A program made the translations under genes and the position numbers. A stretch of 64,000 nucleotides of DNA from Aselliscus stoliczkanus (lineage: Eukaryota > Chordata > Mammalia > Chiroptera > Hipposideridae), in contig CM066732.1 of the NCBI GenBank assembly GCA_033961575.1, forward strand, positions 106,518,687-106,582,686, in the 5' to 3' direction. The notes under the pieces were generated by a model, which was not told the origin of the DNA, searched no databases, and was given only the letters and a program-made list of their open reading frames with translations. Of this stretch, positions 35,829-48,780 are shown piece by piece (position 1 is the stretch's first letter; the number at the start of each line of letters is the position of its first letter).

Positions 35829-36271
35829 ATTTTGTTTTATTTTTAAAGATTTTATTGGGGAATTGGGGGAGGGGAACAGCATTGGGGAATCAGGGAAGGG
35901 GAACAGACAAGTTGCTGTCCTTTTTGTTCAGTCTAGTTGTGGAGGACTTTGCTTCACTGGCCCATGCTGGTATTATCATTGCACTCTTCCTGGGTGAGAC
36001 AGTCACTCACCGGCCATTGGATGGCCACTCACGGTGGCTCACAGAAGCTCACAAAAGTGCACACCAGCTGCCAGCCAGCCCCACTGCAGCCCACACCATC
36101 GCCGGCAACTCACGGAGCCCAGCTCCAGGTCCAGCTGTTGTTCACCATCTTAGCTGTAGAGGTGCAGCATCATTGGCCCTCATATGGGGGATCCGAACCG
36201 GGGCCCTGCTACTCAGAATTGGCATCTCAAGCCAACTCTTAACCAATGCGCCACTCGGCCAACCTGCAAAT
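35829..36271 (-). mobile_element. Long tRNA-derived T+ SINE (form a), antisense, with TSD
   Basis: On the - strand: head GTTGGCCGAGTGG, 'cattggttaagagttggc', B box GGTTCGGATCC, body ending 'caattccccaataaaatctttaaaa'. Target duplications ATACATTTT at 35820-35828 and 36272-36280. Open frames here, including one of 175 codons on the + strand, are artefacts of the GC-rich body. Confidence 0.93.
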
Positions 36272-36280
36272 ATACATTTT

Positions 36281-39200
36281 AAAAAGTAAAGTAATCCAAA
36301 TTTTGGTGAGAGATACAGGATACCTACTACAGTTTATTATATTCATGTGTCTTCTCCTACTTTACCTTGGACATACCCCTATTGTAGTACCCTCCATATT
36401 ATATAGTTACACTTGCATGTATGACTGACTCCTTCAGAGCTGGGCCCTACTCCTCTTTGTATCCCTAGAGCTAGGAAAATTTCTAAACACATAAGTACTC
36501 AATGTATAGATGGTGGATAAAAGAATAAAAAAAGATAGAATTTGGTTTAGATCAGAGACCTAAAATCAGTAGTCCACAGATTACATCTTGTCCTTGTTTA
36601 AAGCATATTCTCCAACATTTAGAAATCAAAAGAGTTCACCAAAAAAAAATCCAGATTTTCAGCTTTTTTCAAGTACCATCCACATTGGTCCCACATTCCC
36701 AGCATGGCATCAATGAGCTGGAGGTGAGTTGTAGCTGCCTCCATTAGTGTAACACAATCTCTCACTGTCCTGCTTCACTCACTAACATAACCCACTTAAC
36801 CCCAAAGACATTTGATTTTATGAACCTTTGACCAAATGAACTCTATGGTTCCTTCTACTGTAAATTTTGTTAAGACTTGTCTTCTCACACATACCCTGGG
36901 CCTCTCCCTACACAATTATTTCTTCTTTCCTTTCAGGAGCCCAGAATATGCTTGGTTCAATGTGACTATCATTCCCGCAGCTGAGTCCTGCCACAGAGAA
37001 CACACTGACTGACCCCCTGGATGGAAGGTGGGATTCATTTCTGTGCATTTTGTAATATGTATCACTTTTTAAAATAAAAATTCAGAATTGTATATAGTTT
37101 ATTTAGAATACAACTCTCTGCAGTCCTTTCCAAAAGAAAAGAAAAGTACATCTCATATCAATTTTTAGAAAAGAGTCTGTTATTTAAACAGTTAGCTACT
37201 TAGGAAAAAAATGAAAAACAGCCTGGGCACTTAAATAATAATCATATCTATCATTTGATTTATGATTTTTGTTTTTCAAGGAGCTTTCATATCCATTATC
37301 TTATTTATTCTTTATAGCAACTATGCATTTTCTGATTAAATAAGGTTGACCTTCTACTCTAAATTTACATTCAGGTGATACCACAGAAAGGAACTTAATA
37401 TCCTACAGCTGGAAGGGATCTGAGAGATTATCTAATTAATGAGAACAGAAAACAGAGTCCCCAAGAACCTCAAGCTTATCCAAGTTCATACATTTAGCTT
37501 GTGGCATAGGGATAAGATCAGTTCTACTGCAACTCAGTGTTTGCATAGAGTCAAAGATTCTCCATCTCACTAGAAAGGATTAAATTTGCAGGATCCTTTT
37601 ACTGATTGGATTTCCTAACCTCATGGGAGGCTGATGGCACATTTCCACACTCTGAGAAACAGATCTAATTTCCCTCAAAAATGAAAAACTACAAAAATTC
37701 TAACTTATAAGTAGGCATGTCAATCAGCCTGTCATAAAAGACACAGCCAGACAGAATCAGAAAAAACTTCCCATCTTTGGAAAGAAAATGCAAATAATAA
37801 ATTTTAAATATTTTCACTGTCTCGAGCCTTCAAGTTCATCCAGCAAAGATGTGAGCTTTCAGAAATAAAATATCCTCCTGCCAAGTTGATGGATTTTTTA
37901 TTAAAGATTTTTTCCAATGACATTTTTCAGTCTTGAAGATAAATTAACAGTTCTTTTTTTTTTTTTCCAGCAAGTTCATAGAAAAAAATCTCCAGATTTC
38001 AGGAAACACATTGGTTAAAAAAAAAAAAAGTGTGGTTATATATGGTGTATCTGTCAACACATTTAGATAATGTGGACCTCAGGTTATGAGTTTAATTTAA
38101 AATCACAGTTTCTCAAATCTTAAGTCAGAAGGAACCACTTTAAAGAAGGAGAATTCAAAATGGCTCCATTGATAACTGGCTATACGAACTTGAACATGTC
38201 TGAATTTCCATTTTCTCACTTGTGATATGAATTTACAAGCCCCTTAGTCACCATGCTATTGTGAGTATCAACTTGATTTGCATTCCCCCATTCTTATGCA
38301 TTGAAAGTACACTGGTATTAAAATCAGGAAAGTCCAAACCAGCCTTGGGTCTGACACCAAGGAGTGCTCTCTGGGACTCTGTTATCTATAAACTGAGGAA
38401 GAATAGAGAGAAGAGGTGGATAGGGTGTTCTCTCTTGTGTTCCTTACAGCATGACTACTCTACGGACAAAAAATGATTTGGACATCCTGAGAATAATACA
38501 GCAAAGTTACAGAGAATGAAGAAACAGGAACATGCTACAACAGAAAACCAGCTACAGCTTCTTACCAGGTGCCCAAGAGGCAAAAGATAGTGAGAACATC
38601 TTTACAGAATAATTCCCAGAGGCTTTGGATGAAACTAATACAAAGAACACCCTTCCCTTCCCTGGGAATCTGCAGTAGAGAAGGCATGTCCCCTCAGGTA
38701 ATAACAGCTTTCCGTTCAAAAGTATATTCTGAAGGAGAGGACACCAATGGAAGAGTGTAGATGGGAGGAAACATGAAGGGGTGGTCGTTGAAGTTTAAAA
38801 AAAAAAAGGAAAACTAAATATACCAGGACACCTCAGGGGAGCCAAGCAGGACCCAAGTTTTTGTAAAACTAATGGAGACTTAAAGACCCCGCTGGGGTCT
38901 CTTTGCATGGGATGATATGCTTAAAGTCTCTTTGTTTGAGGCCTTTGTCCCATTTGGAAAATTAGGGTAGTCCAGGAAAGGGAGATGCTCCTTATCCAGC
39001 CCTTGGGACTGGCTTTATATATCAAGAAGGAGAGGACTTAGTACTAGGGGCTGAAGGACTATGTGCGTTACTGGCACTAGTGAGGTTGCTGCTGCTCAGG
39101 GGCCACATGACAAAGTGAGACAGAGAACACAGCCATCTTCACTGAGACCCTACCTCCCACCATCTGCAAAAGACAGTGGCTCTGAGGACACCACAAGAAA

Positions 39201-39650
39201 GCACCCTGGGGACAGACAATGGCATCCTTATGTTCCAGCTCAGACAGTGCTGAACCCCTTCAAATGGATTAGAGGGTAGGAGACATAAGGACACTGAAGC
39301 AAGAACACAAGGTCTCTGGGGTGATATTGCCGACAGGCTGTTTTGAGAGGAATTCACAAAAGTCTCAAGATGACTTTGCAGGGGCTGAAAGTCCTGCCTG
39401 ATCAGATGGGTTAATAACACTAATGTCTTTCTTTGTAATGTTAGACTTTACCAAAATTGGTTCTTCCGTCCATTTTTAATTACATCAATGTCACTTCTTT
39501 GGGGGGCCATCCCATGAGGATGCCTTTAAGGTATCAAGCGTAGTATCATGGAAAGAGTATGCAAATAATTATCAGTCCCCAAATTCCTCTTATAACCTGA
39601 CTTGTAGGCACTATAATTCACCTAATATTTTCAGATTCCTATTAGACTCC
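36281..39650. other. Unique sequence, 3.4 kb
   Basis: No gene, repeat family or RNA recognised. The block near 38900-39420 is somewhat GC-richer but its open frames are short and unsupported. Confidence 0.4.
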
Positions 39651-39654
39651 TCCC

Positions 39655-40370
39655 TCTCTTACTACCTACACCTAATCATCAAAGTCAGTCAGTTCTTTTT
39701 TAATGACTCTCAAAGTCCTCCTGTCTTCTGAACCTCATTCATTTCTTACCAGACACAATGACCTCATAAATGATTTCTCTATCTCATATATAAGACCTAC
39801 ATTTCATCTTCTACACTGCTACCAGATATGATCAAACACTCTTGTTATCTCTTTCAGAGGAACCCAGGTATCCTTAGGATAAAATCCAAACTCCTCAATA
39901 TGACTGTGATCCAGCTCCTACCTACATTTTCAGACTTAACTCCCAATGTTTTCTCCTCTGGCAGTGTGCTATCCAGTTACAGAGAACTGTTATGGTTGCT
40001 AGAACTCATCCTTCTCTTACAAGTCTACACCTTTATACCTGCTGCTACCTCTAACTGAATCCCCTTTCCCCAGCCCTTTCTTTACCTAGCCAACTCACAC
40101 TCTTCATTCAAATCCCACTCATATGTTACCCACTCCAGTAAAACTTTTCTCACTCCATAGCCTGAGTAAGGGGACCTTCTTTGTGTTTCCATAAATCCAG
40201 TCATGGCTTCTTCATTGTATTTTTTTTTTAACTATATTGTCTGTATTCCCAGAAAAGAGTGAGTACTTAGAGAGCAGGTTCCATGTCCTGCATGTCTGAA
40301 TTTTTAGTGCCTAAAGCAGAATCTGGCATACAACTAACACATTTTTTAACAAGCGTTTCAAAAAATTAGT
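39655..40370 (+). mobile_element. L2 LINE 3' end, sense
   Basis: L2 landmarks in order: 'aggataaaatccaaactcctcaatatgactgtgatccagctcctacctac', 'cttcattcaaatcccactcatatgttaccc', 'gtattcccagaaaagagtgagtacttagagagcaggttcca', and 'agtgcctaaagcagaatctggcata'. Confidence 0.8.
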
Positions 40371-40545
40371 CAGATGAATGGATGACTAAATTTGATGTCC
40401 ACGTCTCCAATTCTTCATCAGTAAATTAAAATTAATAACATGCCTCACAATATCATTGTAACAATCAAACGATATTACATTTATCAAAACTTTGTTGAAA
40501 GTTAAAATGCCCAAGAATGTTAGTTATCCTTAAAAAGACAATACT

Positions 40546-41000
40546 GGGCCGGCCGAGTGGCACATTGTTTAGGAGCTGGCTTGGGATGCCAGCTCTGAGC
40601 AGCGGGACCCCAGTTCAACTCCCATATATGAGGGCTAGTGACACTGCCCTCTACAGCTAAGATGGTGAACAACAACTCTACCTGGTTGCCTCAATAGCTA
40701 AGATGGCCGGCAACAGTGTGGGTGGCAGCCTCTGCTGCAGTGGGCTGCCATAGGCTACAGTGACTGGCTGGCAGCCAGTGTGAGCTGCCAAGAGCCACTG
40801 TGAGCAGCCATCCAGAGGCCAGCGAGTGACTGCCTCACCCAGGAAGAGCGCAATGATGATACCAACATGGGCCAGTGAAGCAACGTCCTCCACAACTAGA
40901 CTGAAGAACAAAAAAGGACCGCAACTTGTCTGGTCCCCTTCCCCAATTCCCCAACACTGTTCCCTTCCCCCAATTCCCCAATAAAATCTTTTTTAAAAAT
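40546..41000 (+). mobile_element. Long tRNA-derived T+ SINE (form a), with TSD
   Basis: Head GGGCCGGCCGAGTGG, body as in the other long copies but with 'aagatggtgaacaac' followed by a near-repeat 'aagatggccggcaac', tail 'ccccaataaaatctttttt'. Target duplications AATACT at 40540-40545 and 41001-41006. Confidence 0.92.
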
Positions 41001-41006
41001 AATACT

Positions 41007-42715
41007 TATCTTATTTTTTAGAACCTTTCATTCTCTTGACACTTGTCCTTCCACTAGACCTGCTCTTGCAATTCCCAACTATGGAGTACACCTACTATCC
41101 TTTTACTCTCCTTCAACTTCTGTTTCTCACTTGTACAGCCTTGCTGGAGAGAACTTTATAAAGAAATTGATTAGCTCCATTATAAAGTTATGATCTCCAA
41201 CCTCAGCTGGATTCTCAATGCTTCTCAGTCCTGATCTTTCACTAATTCCTTCCCCATTTCAAATAGTAGCTATTAAAACATTTACAATCCTCCTAAAATC
41301 TTCCAGTCTCTATCACTCATTTTCCATAAATAACCAAGTCTCAAAATTCATCAAGGCATTAAGTTAATTGTTATCCTCTTGGTATTCAGTCTTAACTCCA
41401 AGAATAATTTTCCCTTTTACTTCCATCTTGAATAAGATCTCTTTCATTAATTTAGCTCAACCCCTATATTAATTTAGTAGAAATATTTTAGCTATTTTTT
41501 TTCTATTCCGAGGTCCATTTGTTAACCACAAGTTGGCTAATACCTAAATTGCAAAAACAAAACTGGAAAATCTTTGTCAGGCTTCATTGTCCAAAGCAGG
41601 ATGCTTCCAGCTGAAATAGAAAGTCAACTCAAATCAGCTTACACAATAATTTTTTTTTCACAAAAGAAATAGAACAAGTTCAAGACTGGTTGATCTATCA
41701 TTTCAACCACATTATCCTAGACCTATATGCTTTGTCTCCACTACCATGCATGGGTTTATCTTTATTCTGCTTCTCCTTGTAGTTATGTCAGTAACAAGTT
41801 GGAGCTATAGGTTCCTTATTTATACATGGGGGAAGAAAGACCAATTTCCCATGAGGCTCTCTGAAGAAGACAACTTTCCCAGAAGTATCAACATATTCCT
41901 TGCATCTCATTAAGTTACATGTCCTTTTCTGAACCAATCATTGTCAAAAGGGATGAAAATACTTTTCATCTGAGGACAATTCTCCAAATCCCATTCGGAA
42001 GAAGTGGAAATGATATCAGGGCATTGACCACAGTGGTCATTACACCAACCAGGCTACCCTCTCACACACATGGGCATGCAACCTGGAGCTGGCCCCTTGT
42101 AGCTTGGTAAACAAGATTTCCTCCATTTCACCAGGTTCTTGCCTTTCTCTTTTTAAAGCTCAATGCCCACAAAAAGCCCTGAAGTGTAATGCAGCATCAA
42201 TGCCATAGCTGCCAATATCCTCCAGAAGAATGAGAACTCTGTTAAAGTAGGTGTAAAGCCAGTCAGTATTCTTTAGTGATCTTTACATCTAAATTTTCCT
42301 GTACTCCATACATAGATATAGCAAGTAGGTCCATTTCCTCAACTCTGGATTTGTCAACTGGTAGCTGAAATACCTTCATTCAGTAGGTGGTCTCTTCCTG
42401 GGGATCCAATCAGGGCTAGACTTGGGAACAGACACCATATTGTACCCTTAAGTATGTCTCCCAGAAAGTCATGTTTGAACTCTCTCTTCCTTCAGACACA
42501 AAGACTTCATGTTTAATACACATCTCATGCAAACAGACTCCTTTCCAGGCCCCCACTAATCTCCCTCAAGTGCTCAGACTTACTGTACTCAAATGTGGAC
42601 ACAGCTGAGGGAAACTAGCATGTAATGGTGGGATATGATAAACTTTGAAATTAGAAAACTTCTGGCACAAATATATGCTCAACATACCTTTGTTGAATGA
42701 GTATATGAGTATATG
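41007..42715. other. Unique sequence
   Basis: No family or gene recognised. Confidence 0.4.
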
Positions 42716-42719
42716 AGTG

Positions 42720-42960
42720 AGTATATGAATGCCTTAGTTTTCTCATCTGAAAATTGTGTTCATAGTCAACCTCACATGGATACATCATTTTGGATAAATT
42801 GCTTTACAACTCTTTTAGCCTCAAGTTTTTTCCACTGCACAGTGTCATTTATAGGGAGCATAGCACAGGGCTTCTGTGAGTACAAAATTAAATAGTGTAC
42901 ACAAATTATCTAAAAGGATGCCTGACTCAATGCAGGTCCTGAGCAAGTATTGTTCTCTTA
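42720..42960 (+). mobile_element. MIR SINE, sense
   Basis: 'ttgctttacaactcttttagcctcaa', 'agcatagcacagggcttctgtgagtacaaaattaaa' and 'tgcaggtcctgagcaagtattg' follow the MIR core and 3' half. Confidence 0.6.
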
Positions 42961-43009
42961 CCAATCTCTTTTATCCCTCAATCAAGTAGGAATGCAGTAG
43001 TGGAAATAT

Positions 43010-43260
43010 AACAACTCTAACGTATTAAATGCTGACTATGTGCTAGGCTCAGTGCTAAGTTCTTTATACTCATTATCTCATTTAATCTTCACAAGAAGAG
43101 CCAACCTCAGTATTAATTAGTGTCCTCTTCTTTACAGATGAGGAAACTGAAGCTCAGAAGTTAAAAAGCCTGGACAAGTTTACACACCCATAAGTGTCTG
43201 AGCCAGATTCAAATCTACAAAAGGATTCTAACTCCAGTACCTGTTCTCTTAGTTCCCATA
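43010..43260 (-). mobile_element. MIR SINE, antisense
   Basis: Clear reverse MIR: 'gctgactatgtgctaggctcagtgctaagttctttatactcattatctcatttaatcttcacaa', 'ttacagatgaggaaactgaagctcagaagtta' and 'gagccagattcaaatc'. Nearly full length. Confidence 0.9.
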
Positions 43261-43504
43261 CCATCAGCCTCACTAAGATAACTGCATCTGGGGCAATGAG
43301 GTACAATGAAATAATAGCAGCCTTGGGGCTCTTCTATGAATATATTTAAAAACTGAAATAATTGGATTCAAATCACCCCCATTAGTGGGCCTTGCCCCAG
43401 AAAAAGAAATTGTAGTTTTGCATTTACCCTCTTTTTTCTATTGCTTCAACCATCTGTCTTTGATTGACCTGCCAGGATATTTCCTACTAGCAACTAGCAT
43501 CCTC

Positions 43505-43695
43505 TTATCGAGTTGTGTGGTCTCAAATAAGTGACAGTCTCCCTAAGCTGTATCTCTTCATCACTAACATTGGGTTTTAACAGCATTTTCCTCATAGGGA
43601 GTTTAAGAGAATTAAGAGAAAACATATTTATTAAGCACTTAGCCCAATATGTAGTGTAAATTCCAAATTAATAATAAGTATTATTATGCGTAACT
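43505..43695 (+). mobile_element. MIR SINE, sense
   Basis: 'gtggtctcaaataagtgacagtctccctaagctgtatctcttcatc', 'cctcatagggagtttaagagaattaagag' and 'agcacttagcccaatatgtagtgt'. Confidence 0.75.
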
Positions 43696-44740
43696 CAGAT
43701 GTTGCCTATAGTTAATTACCAGGTTGGTTAAAAATCTATGTAAGGTTGGCATAAGATCCCACTTTTATATTAGTAGAAAGTCTTATGACCTCCCAATATT
43801 TCTGAGAATTCCTAGGAAGACAGGGAGAGTTTACATTCTTATCATCTCTGGCCCCAATTCATCACTCAATTAATTTATGAATTGTCTTGCTCTCCCATGT
43901 GTGCTATCCATGTTCCCAACCGCACTTGCTAGATATGGAACTCAATTCCTTCAATAGATTAGTACTAATTTTCATTCATTTCTCCTCTCAGACACAGACA
44001 CACACAGAGATACACACAGAATATATGCATGCATCACTTAGACATATATTTTCTGTGTGAATAACAGATGAGATTTATATTGTAGTGAACTGAACATCTT
44101 TAAAAATCTATATTAGCCATCTTTATTCTTATAGAGTCCCTTGGCCTGTTTTGTAGTTCAAGCTCCAGAAGACAGAAGTGTTTCTTGGTTGTGTTCTGTC
44201 TCTCTCCTTTCCCCTACACTCTCATTGGATTCCAGTTAATTACTAAATAGGAAAATTTGTCTTTAATTTGTAGCCCTGTCTCCTGCTAACCTTTTCCCCA
44301 AGAGTATCAATTTCTGCCCCAGCTGTTAAGAGAATAATTTTTCACTCTAATCATTAAGATGAATCATTTATCCATCTTTGGTCCTTGTTTCTGACTTTCT
44401 GGCAGTTAAAGTTTCCATGTAAGTGAGATTAGAATTTGAAGAACAGGAAATCAGGCTTCTTTAAAATCATTTATTCACTAACTATTTGATTTTATTATTT
44501 GATTTTATATTTTCTGAATTTACTCTGTGCCAGATACTGTTAAATTCCAAGGGTATCCTGGTGAACAAGGCAGACTTGGTCACTCCCCTCATGAAACTAA
44601 CAATCAGTAAACACAGGGTTTTTAAATAGAGTAATTAAATTGTACTGGATACTATAGAAAGGGAAGTATAAATTACTCTGGGTATATGTGAGAGAAAGGT
44701 GATCAAAGATTTAAAGGAAAACAAACATGGTAAGAAATGG
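43696..44740. other. Unique sequence with a possible ancient repeat
   Basis: 'tttactctgtgccagatactgttaaattcc...ggtgaacaaggcagac' near 44520-44580 resembles an old mammalian repeat. The remainder is unrecognised. Confidence 0.4.
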
Positions 44741-44878
44741 AAGATACACAAAGGACCCAAAATGAACTTCTAGAGATGAAAATTACAATTTTTGAAATGA
44801 GCTTTTACTAGATTGAAATAACAACATATTAAAGACTGAAGAATAAAATATTAGTAAATTTGAAAATATGGTTATACC

Positions 44879-45008
44879 TTGGTTTGCGAGTATAATTCGT
44901 TCCTGAAACAAACTACTTGTATTGCAAGGCATCGCTCATTTAGCAAGTTAAAATGTATTAGAAATGTTTGCTTGTCTTGCAGAACACTCGCAATCCAAGG
45001 TTTTACTG
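44879..45008 (+). mobile_element. Tigger/pogo-like palindromic MITE
   Basis: About 130 bp inserted in the L1 ORF1 part between TA dinucleotides (44877-44878 and 45009-45010). The left end 'taccttggtttgcgagta' pairs with the right end 'actcgcaatccaaggttttactg', whose outermost bases are CAGT on the complementary strand, as in Tigger elements. Removing it restores continuous L1 text around a single TA. Confidence 0.8.
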
Positions 45009-45111
45009 TATATCCATAGAAACTATACAAAAGGAGGCACAGATAAAAATAAGTTTGAAAAAATAATGGAGCCTCAGTGACCTGTGGATATAAAATAATT
45101 ATTTTATTTAT

Positions 45112-45150
45112 ATATTATATATGTGTGTGTGTATATACATATATATATAA
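45112..45150. repeat. TA/TG low-complexity tract
   Basis: Alternating TATA and TGTG at the internal L1 join. Confidence 0.8.
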
Positions 45151-45810
45151 AAAACTTGAATTGCCCTATATCTACTGAAGAAATTGAATTCATAATTAAA
45201 AACCTTCCTCCCCTTCAGACAAAAACAAAGTCCAACACAAAGCCAGATGGCTTCACTGGTAAATTCTACCAAACAAATTCTTAAAGAATACTGAAAATGA
45301 GAGAACACCTCCCAACTTATTTTATGAGGCCATCATTACCTTAATACAACACTAGTGAAACACATTATCAAGAAAAAATATTTATATAATATCTTTCATG
45401 AATATAGATGCAAAATTCCTTAACAAATTAGCAAATAATATCAAACAATATGTTAAAATATAATAATTTATGGCCAAGTAGGGTTTATACCAGAAATGTT
45501 AGATTGTCAAATGTTAAACCAATTAATGTAATTTACAATTTTAATAGCTTAAGTAGAAAACATTTCTTAATCATTGCAGAAAAAAATTGACAAAATTTAA
45601 TACTCATTCATGATAGGAAAAAAGTTCAACAAACTAAGAATTAATGAAATTTTCATTCTAATAAAGGGCATCTACAAAAAAATCTACAGCTAACATCATA
45701 CTTAATGGCAAAACACTGAATGCTTTCTTCTAAGACTAGAACAATGATATCCACTCTCACTGCATCTATTTAACATTGTACTGCAGGTCTAGACAGTGTA
45801 ACAAAGCAAA

Positions 45811-45827
45811 TATGATAGATGATAGAT

Positions 45828-45872
<45 letters not shown>
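45811..45872. repeat. (GATA)n microsatellite in L1 ORF2
   Basis: GATA units that arose inside the dead L1. The left end is interrupted by GATGATAGATGA. Confidence 0.95.
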
Positions 45873-47510
45873 TTAGATAATCAAACAGATTGGAAAGGAA
45901 GAAACAAATTATAATTTTTGTAGATGCCATGATCATATACATAGAAAATCCTAAGAATCTATGCAAATGAAATACAAGAATATAAGAATTTAGTAAAGAG
46001 GGCAGGACTCAAGACCAATAATCAAAAATCTATTGTATTTCTATATGGTAGCAAATGAGTAGGGAATACATTTTTTAAATATTTTTTATAATAGTATGAA
46101 AAAGGAAGAAACAATTAGCTATACATTAACAAAACATGCGCAAGACATCTACAATGAAAACTACAAAATAGTATTGAAAGAAGTTAATGAAGACCTAAAT
46201 AAATGAGGAAATACATCATAGTTAAGATATCAATTCTACTCCAAGACAACTTTTTTTAAAAAAAGAAACAAAGCTGAAGTGCTACATTCTCTGATTTTAA
46301 AACTTACTACAAAGCTGCACTAATCAAGACAATATAGGATTGTTGCAGAAAACATTTACATCAATGAAACAGAATAAAGATTCCAGAAAGGGACCCACCC
46401 ATATATGCTCAATTGGTTTTTGACAAAGGTCACTTTGATGGGAAATGAATATTTTTTCAATGAACAATGCTATAATAACTGGATATCTGTTTGGGGGGAA
46501 AAAGAAAAAAAAACTCAATCCCTCCCTTGTACTATTAAAAAAAAAAAAAAAAACTAACCCAAATGGATCACAGACTGAAACATAAGCTACAATTATCAAT
46601 TATAAAACTTCTACAAGAAAACATAGGAAGAAGTCTTTGTGAATTTGGGGAGGACAAAAATCTTAGGCAAGACACAAAGTCACAAAACCATAAATAAAAC
46701 ATTCATAAATTTGACTTCATCAAAATTGAAATCTTCTGTCCTTTGAAAGACATTATTAGGAAAATGAAGGGATAAGCCAGGGAAGGGGAGAAAATATTTA
46801 CAATACATACGTGTATATCTGATACAGAACTTTTGTACAGAATACATAAAAAGCCTTTACATTTTACCAAAGAAGTTATAAAAACAGCCATGAGTCCATG
46901 AAAGATGCTTTATTATCATTGGTCATTAGGAAATGTAAATTAAAACCATGTTGAGACACCACTGGGTGTCCTCTGGAATGGCTAAAATTAATATGACTGA
47001 CATTATCAAGTTGTGTCAAGGATACGAAGAACCTGGAATTCTCATGCATTGGTGGGGGAAGTGGAGAGCAGTATGATCACTTCATAAAATACCAACAATT
47101 TCTTAGAAAGTGAAACATGCACTTTACATATAATCCTATACTTTCACTGTTAGGTATTTACCCAAAAGAAATGAAACGTCTGTCCCCACAAAGTATTGTA
47201 CATGCACGTTAATGGCAACTTTATTCATAATAGCCAAATACTTTGACAACAATCGATACTTTTCAAGTGACAGCAGAGGATGAAGGCAAATGAAAAATGG
47301 ATACAACAGCACTCAAGTGATTTTTCTTGCCGAGGAAAGAGGGAGTACATGCCTTTTCTGAAACTAAATTGGGAGATGGATGATGGTAAGTGGTTGCACA
47401 ACAATATGAATGTGCCTAATGCCATTCAGCTCTGCACCTAAATGTGGTTAAAATGATAAATTTTATGTTATGCTCATTTTACCACAATTTTTACAAATCA
47501 GAGAAAAAAA

Positions 47511-48294
47511 CACTCAGTTGGTTTGTACTACACAGCAGACAAAAAGAGACACATGGATAACACAGACGTCAAGAAAGGGAAAAGGTATGTTGTTGAGAAA
47601 ACAGTTTTAGGAATTAAAAATTCTTTTTTCATAAATCTAGCCAGAACTATCTTAGACATAGAGAATTTTTCAGGAACAAATGTTCATTTTTTTTCTCTTT
47701 ATACTTTCACCCATTCATTAAATATTAATATAACTGTTCAGAATTTCAATTGAGGGGAAATTCAGAATAGCATCCCTGAGGGATTACGGAGGATGCTTAT
47801 TCCATTCCAGCCCTCCCAAAACAGTCTCCAAGCTGTGCACTGTCATCCTGGGATGTATGAAATAAATGTTCTATAGTCCTCTGAATGCCAGTAGACCCTG
47901 CCCTGATCCCTGTTCAGGAAAACCCCTCTCCTGAGAGATCCTCAAATACCCTCCATTGGCTTAAGGTCCTTCTTCACTGATTTGCAATCACCTCATCATT
48001 CTGTCCTCAGGTCTGTGGCTATGAAGCCTGGGATTTACTCTGTCCCCTAGTCCACGTTTCTTTCCTTCACTGAGTATGTCCAAAACATATTCACCAGCCA
48101 GTTTCTCAGTGTCTCCTTCTTAAGTGACATTCTGAGGATATTTTTGTTCCAATTATTTTCAGAGTAATTGGATTTAATATCATCAGCAACAAGTGTCTTC
48201 ATTAGTTGACCCCACTGTGCCTGGAGCCATGGTTTCCCTTCCCTCTCTCATCTAAAGGTTTGGGGGCTCTTTTTTCTTCTTCTTTTCTGTTTTT
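47511..48294. other. Unique sequence
   Basis: No family or gene recognised. Confidence 0.4.
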
Positions 48295-48510
48295 CTTGTT
48301 GTAAAATTATGGTAGTAATGGTATCTATTGGGTCATCAGAGAAGTCATGACACATTTTTGCAACGAAAAACAGAAAAAATACATCATGACTTTTCCAACA
48401 ACCCAATACCTCAGAGGTGTTATGAGGTTTAAATCAGATAATATAGATACAGCACTTAGAACACTGCCTGGCACATGGTAACCACTATGTGTTAATCATT
48501 ATTATTACTT
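48295..48510 (+). mobile_element. MIR SINE, sense, split by a MITE
   Basis: Left part 'attatggtagtaatggtatcta' and right part 'cctcagaggtgttatgaggtttaaatc', 'agcacttagaacactgcctggcacatggtaa' are continuous MIR when the 79-bp insert is removed. Confidence 0.82.
48328..48406 (+). mobile_element. 80-bp mariner MITE (MADE1-like)
   Basis: Starts TTGGGTCATCAGAGAAGTCATGA and ends TCATGACTTTTCCAACAACCCAA, an inverted repeat of about 30 bp per arm round an A-rich centre. TA at 48326-48327 and 48407-48408 is the target duplication. Size and layout match MADE1, the 80-bp derivative of a mariner transposon, but the sequence is a different family. A second copy lies at 63410-63490. Confidence 0.9.
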
Positions 48511-48674
48511 GGGCTTCTCTTAATATGATGGGAATACATCTTTCACTTCAATCCTATTGCTTCCTATCCTAAAGACACCTATGGTTCATCCTCCGAAGGT
48601 CACATCCTGAAAATAGACTGGAACAAAAGCAGGCTTGTTTTCTTACAGTATTATTGAATGTTCCAAGGATATGT

Positions 48675-48780
48675 ACAAGTTTGTTGCCTTAGCACTGCCT
48701 ATCTGCACGACCTTGAGCAAATTACTCAAAAAGCTTCAGATTCCTATATCTACCAAATGCAGATGGGCATGTGAAGCTTG
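48675..48780 (+). mobile_element. MIR fragment, sense
   Basis: 'ttagcactgcctatctgcacgaccttgagcaaattactcaaaaagcttcagattcc' is the MIR centre. Confidence 0.65.

Larger units (their letters stand above)
44741..47510 (+). mobile_element. Old L1 (L1M-type), sense, internally deleted
   Basis: Begins in the ORF1 region ('aatgaacttctagagatgaaaattac', 'gcctcagtgacctgtgga') then passes over an AT-rich tract (45085-45150) straight into ORF2 reverse transcriptase ('aaagccagatggcttcactggtaaattctaccaaac'), so roughly 2-3 kb are missing. It continues through ORF2 ('gatgccatgatcatatacatagaaaatcc') to a 3' end near 47510. Frames are heavily broken. It carries a Tigger-like MITE (44879-45008) and a GATA microsatellite. 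Confidence 0.85.

Noticed and set aside
35762..36289. 175-codon sense open frame
   Set aside because: Lies almost wholly in an antisense T+ SINE; the same frames recur in other SINE copies.
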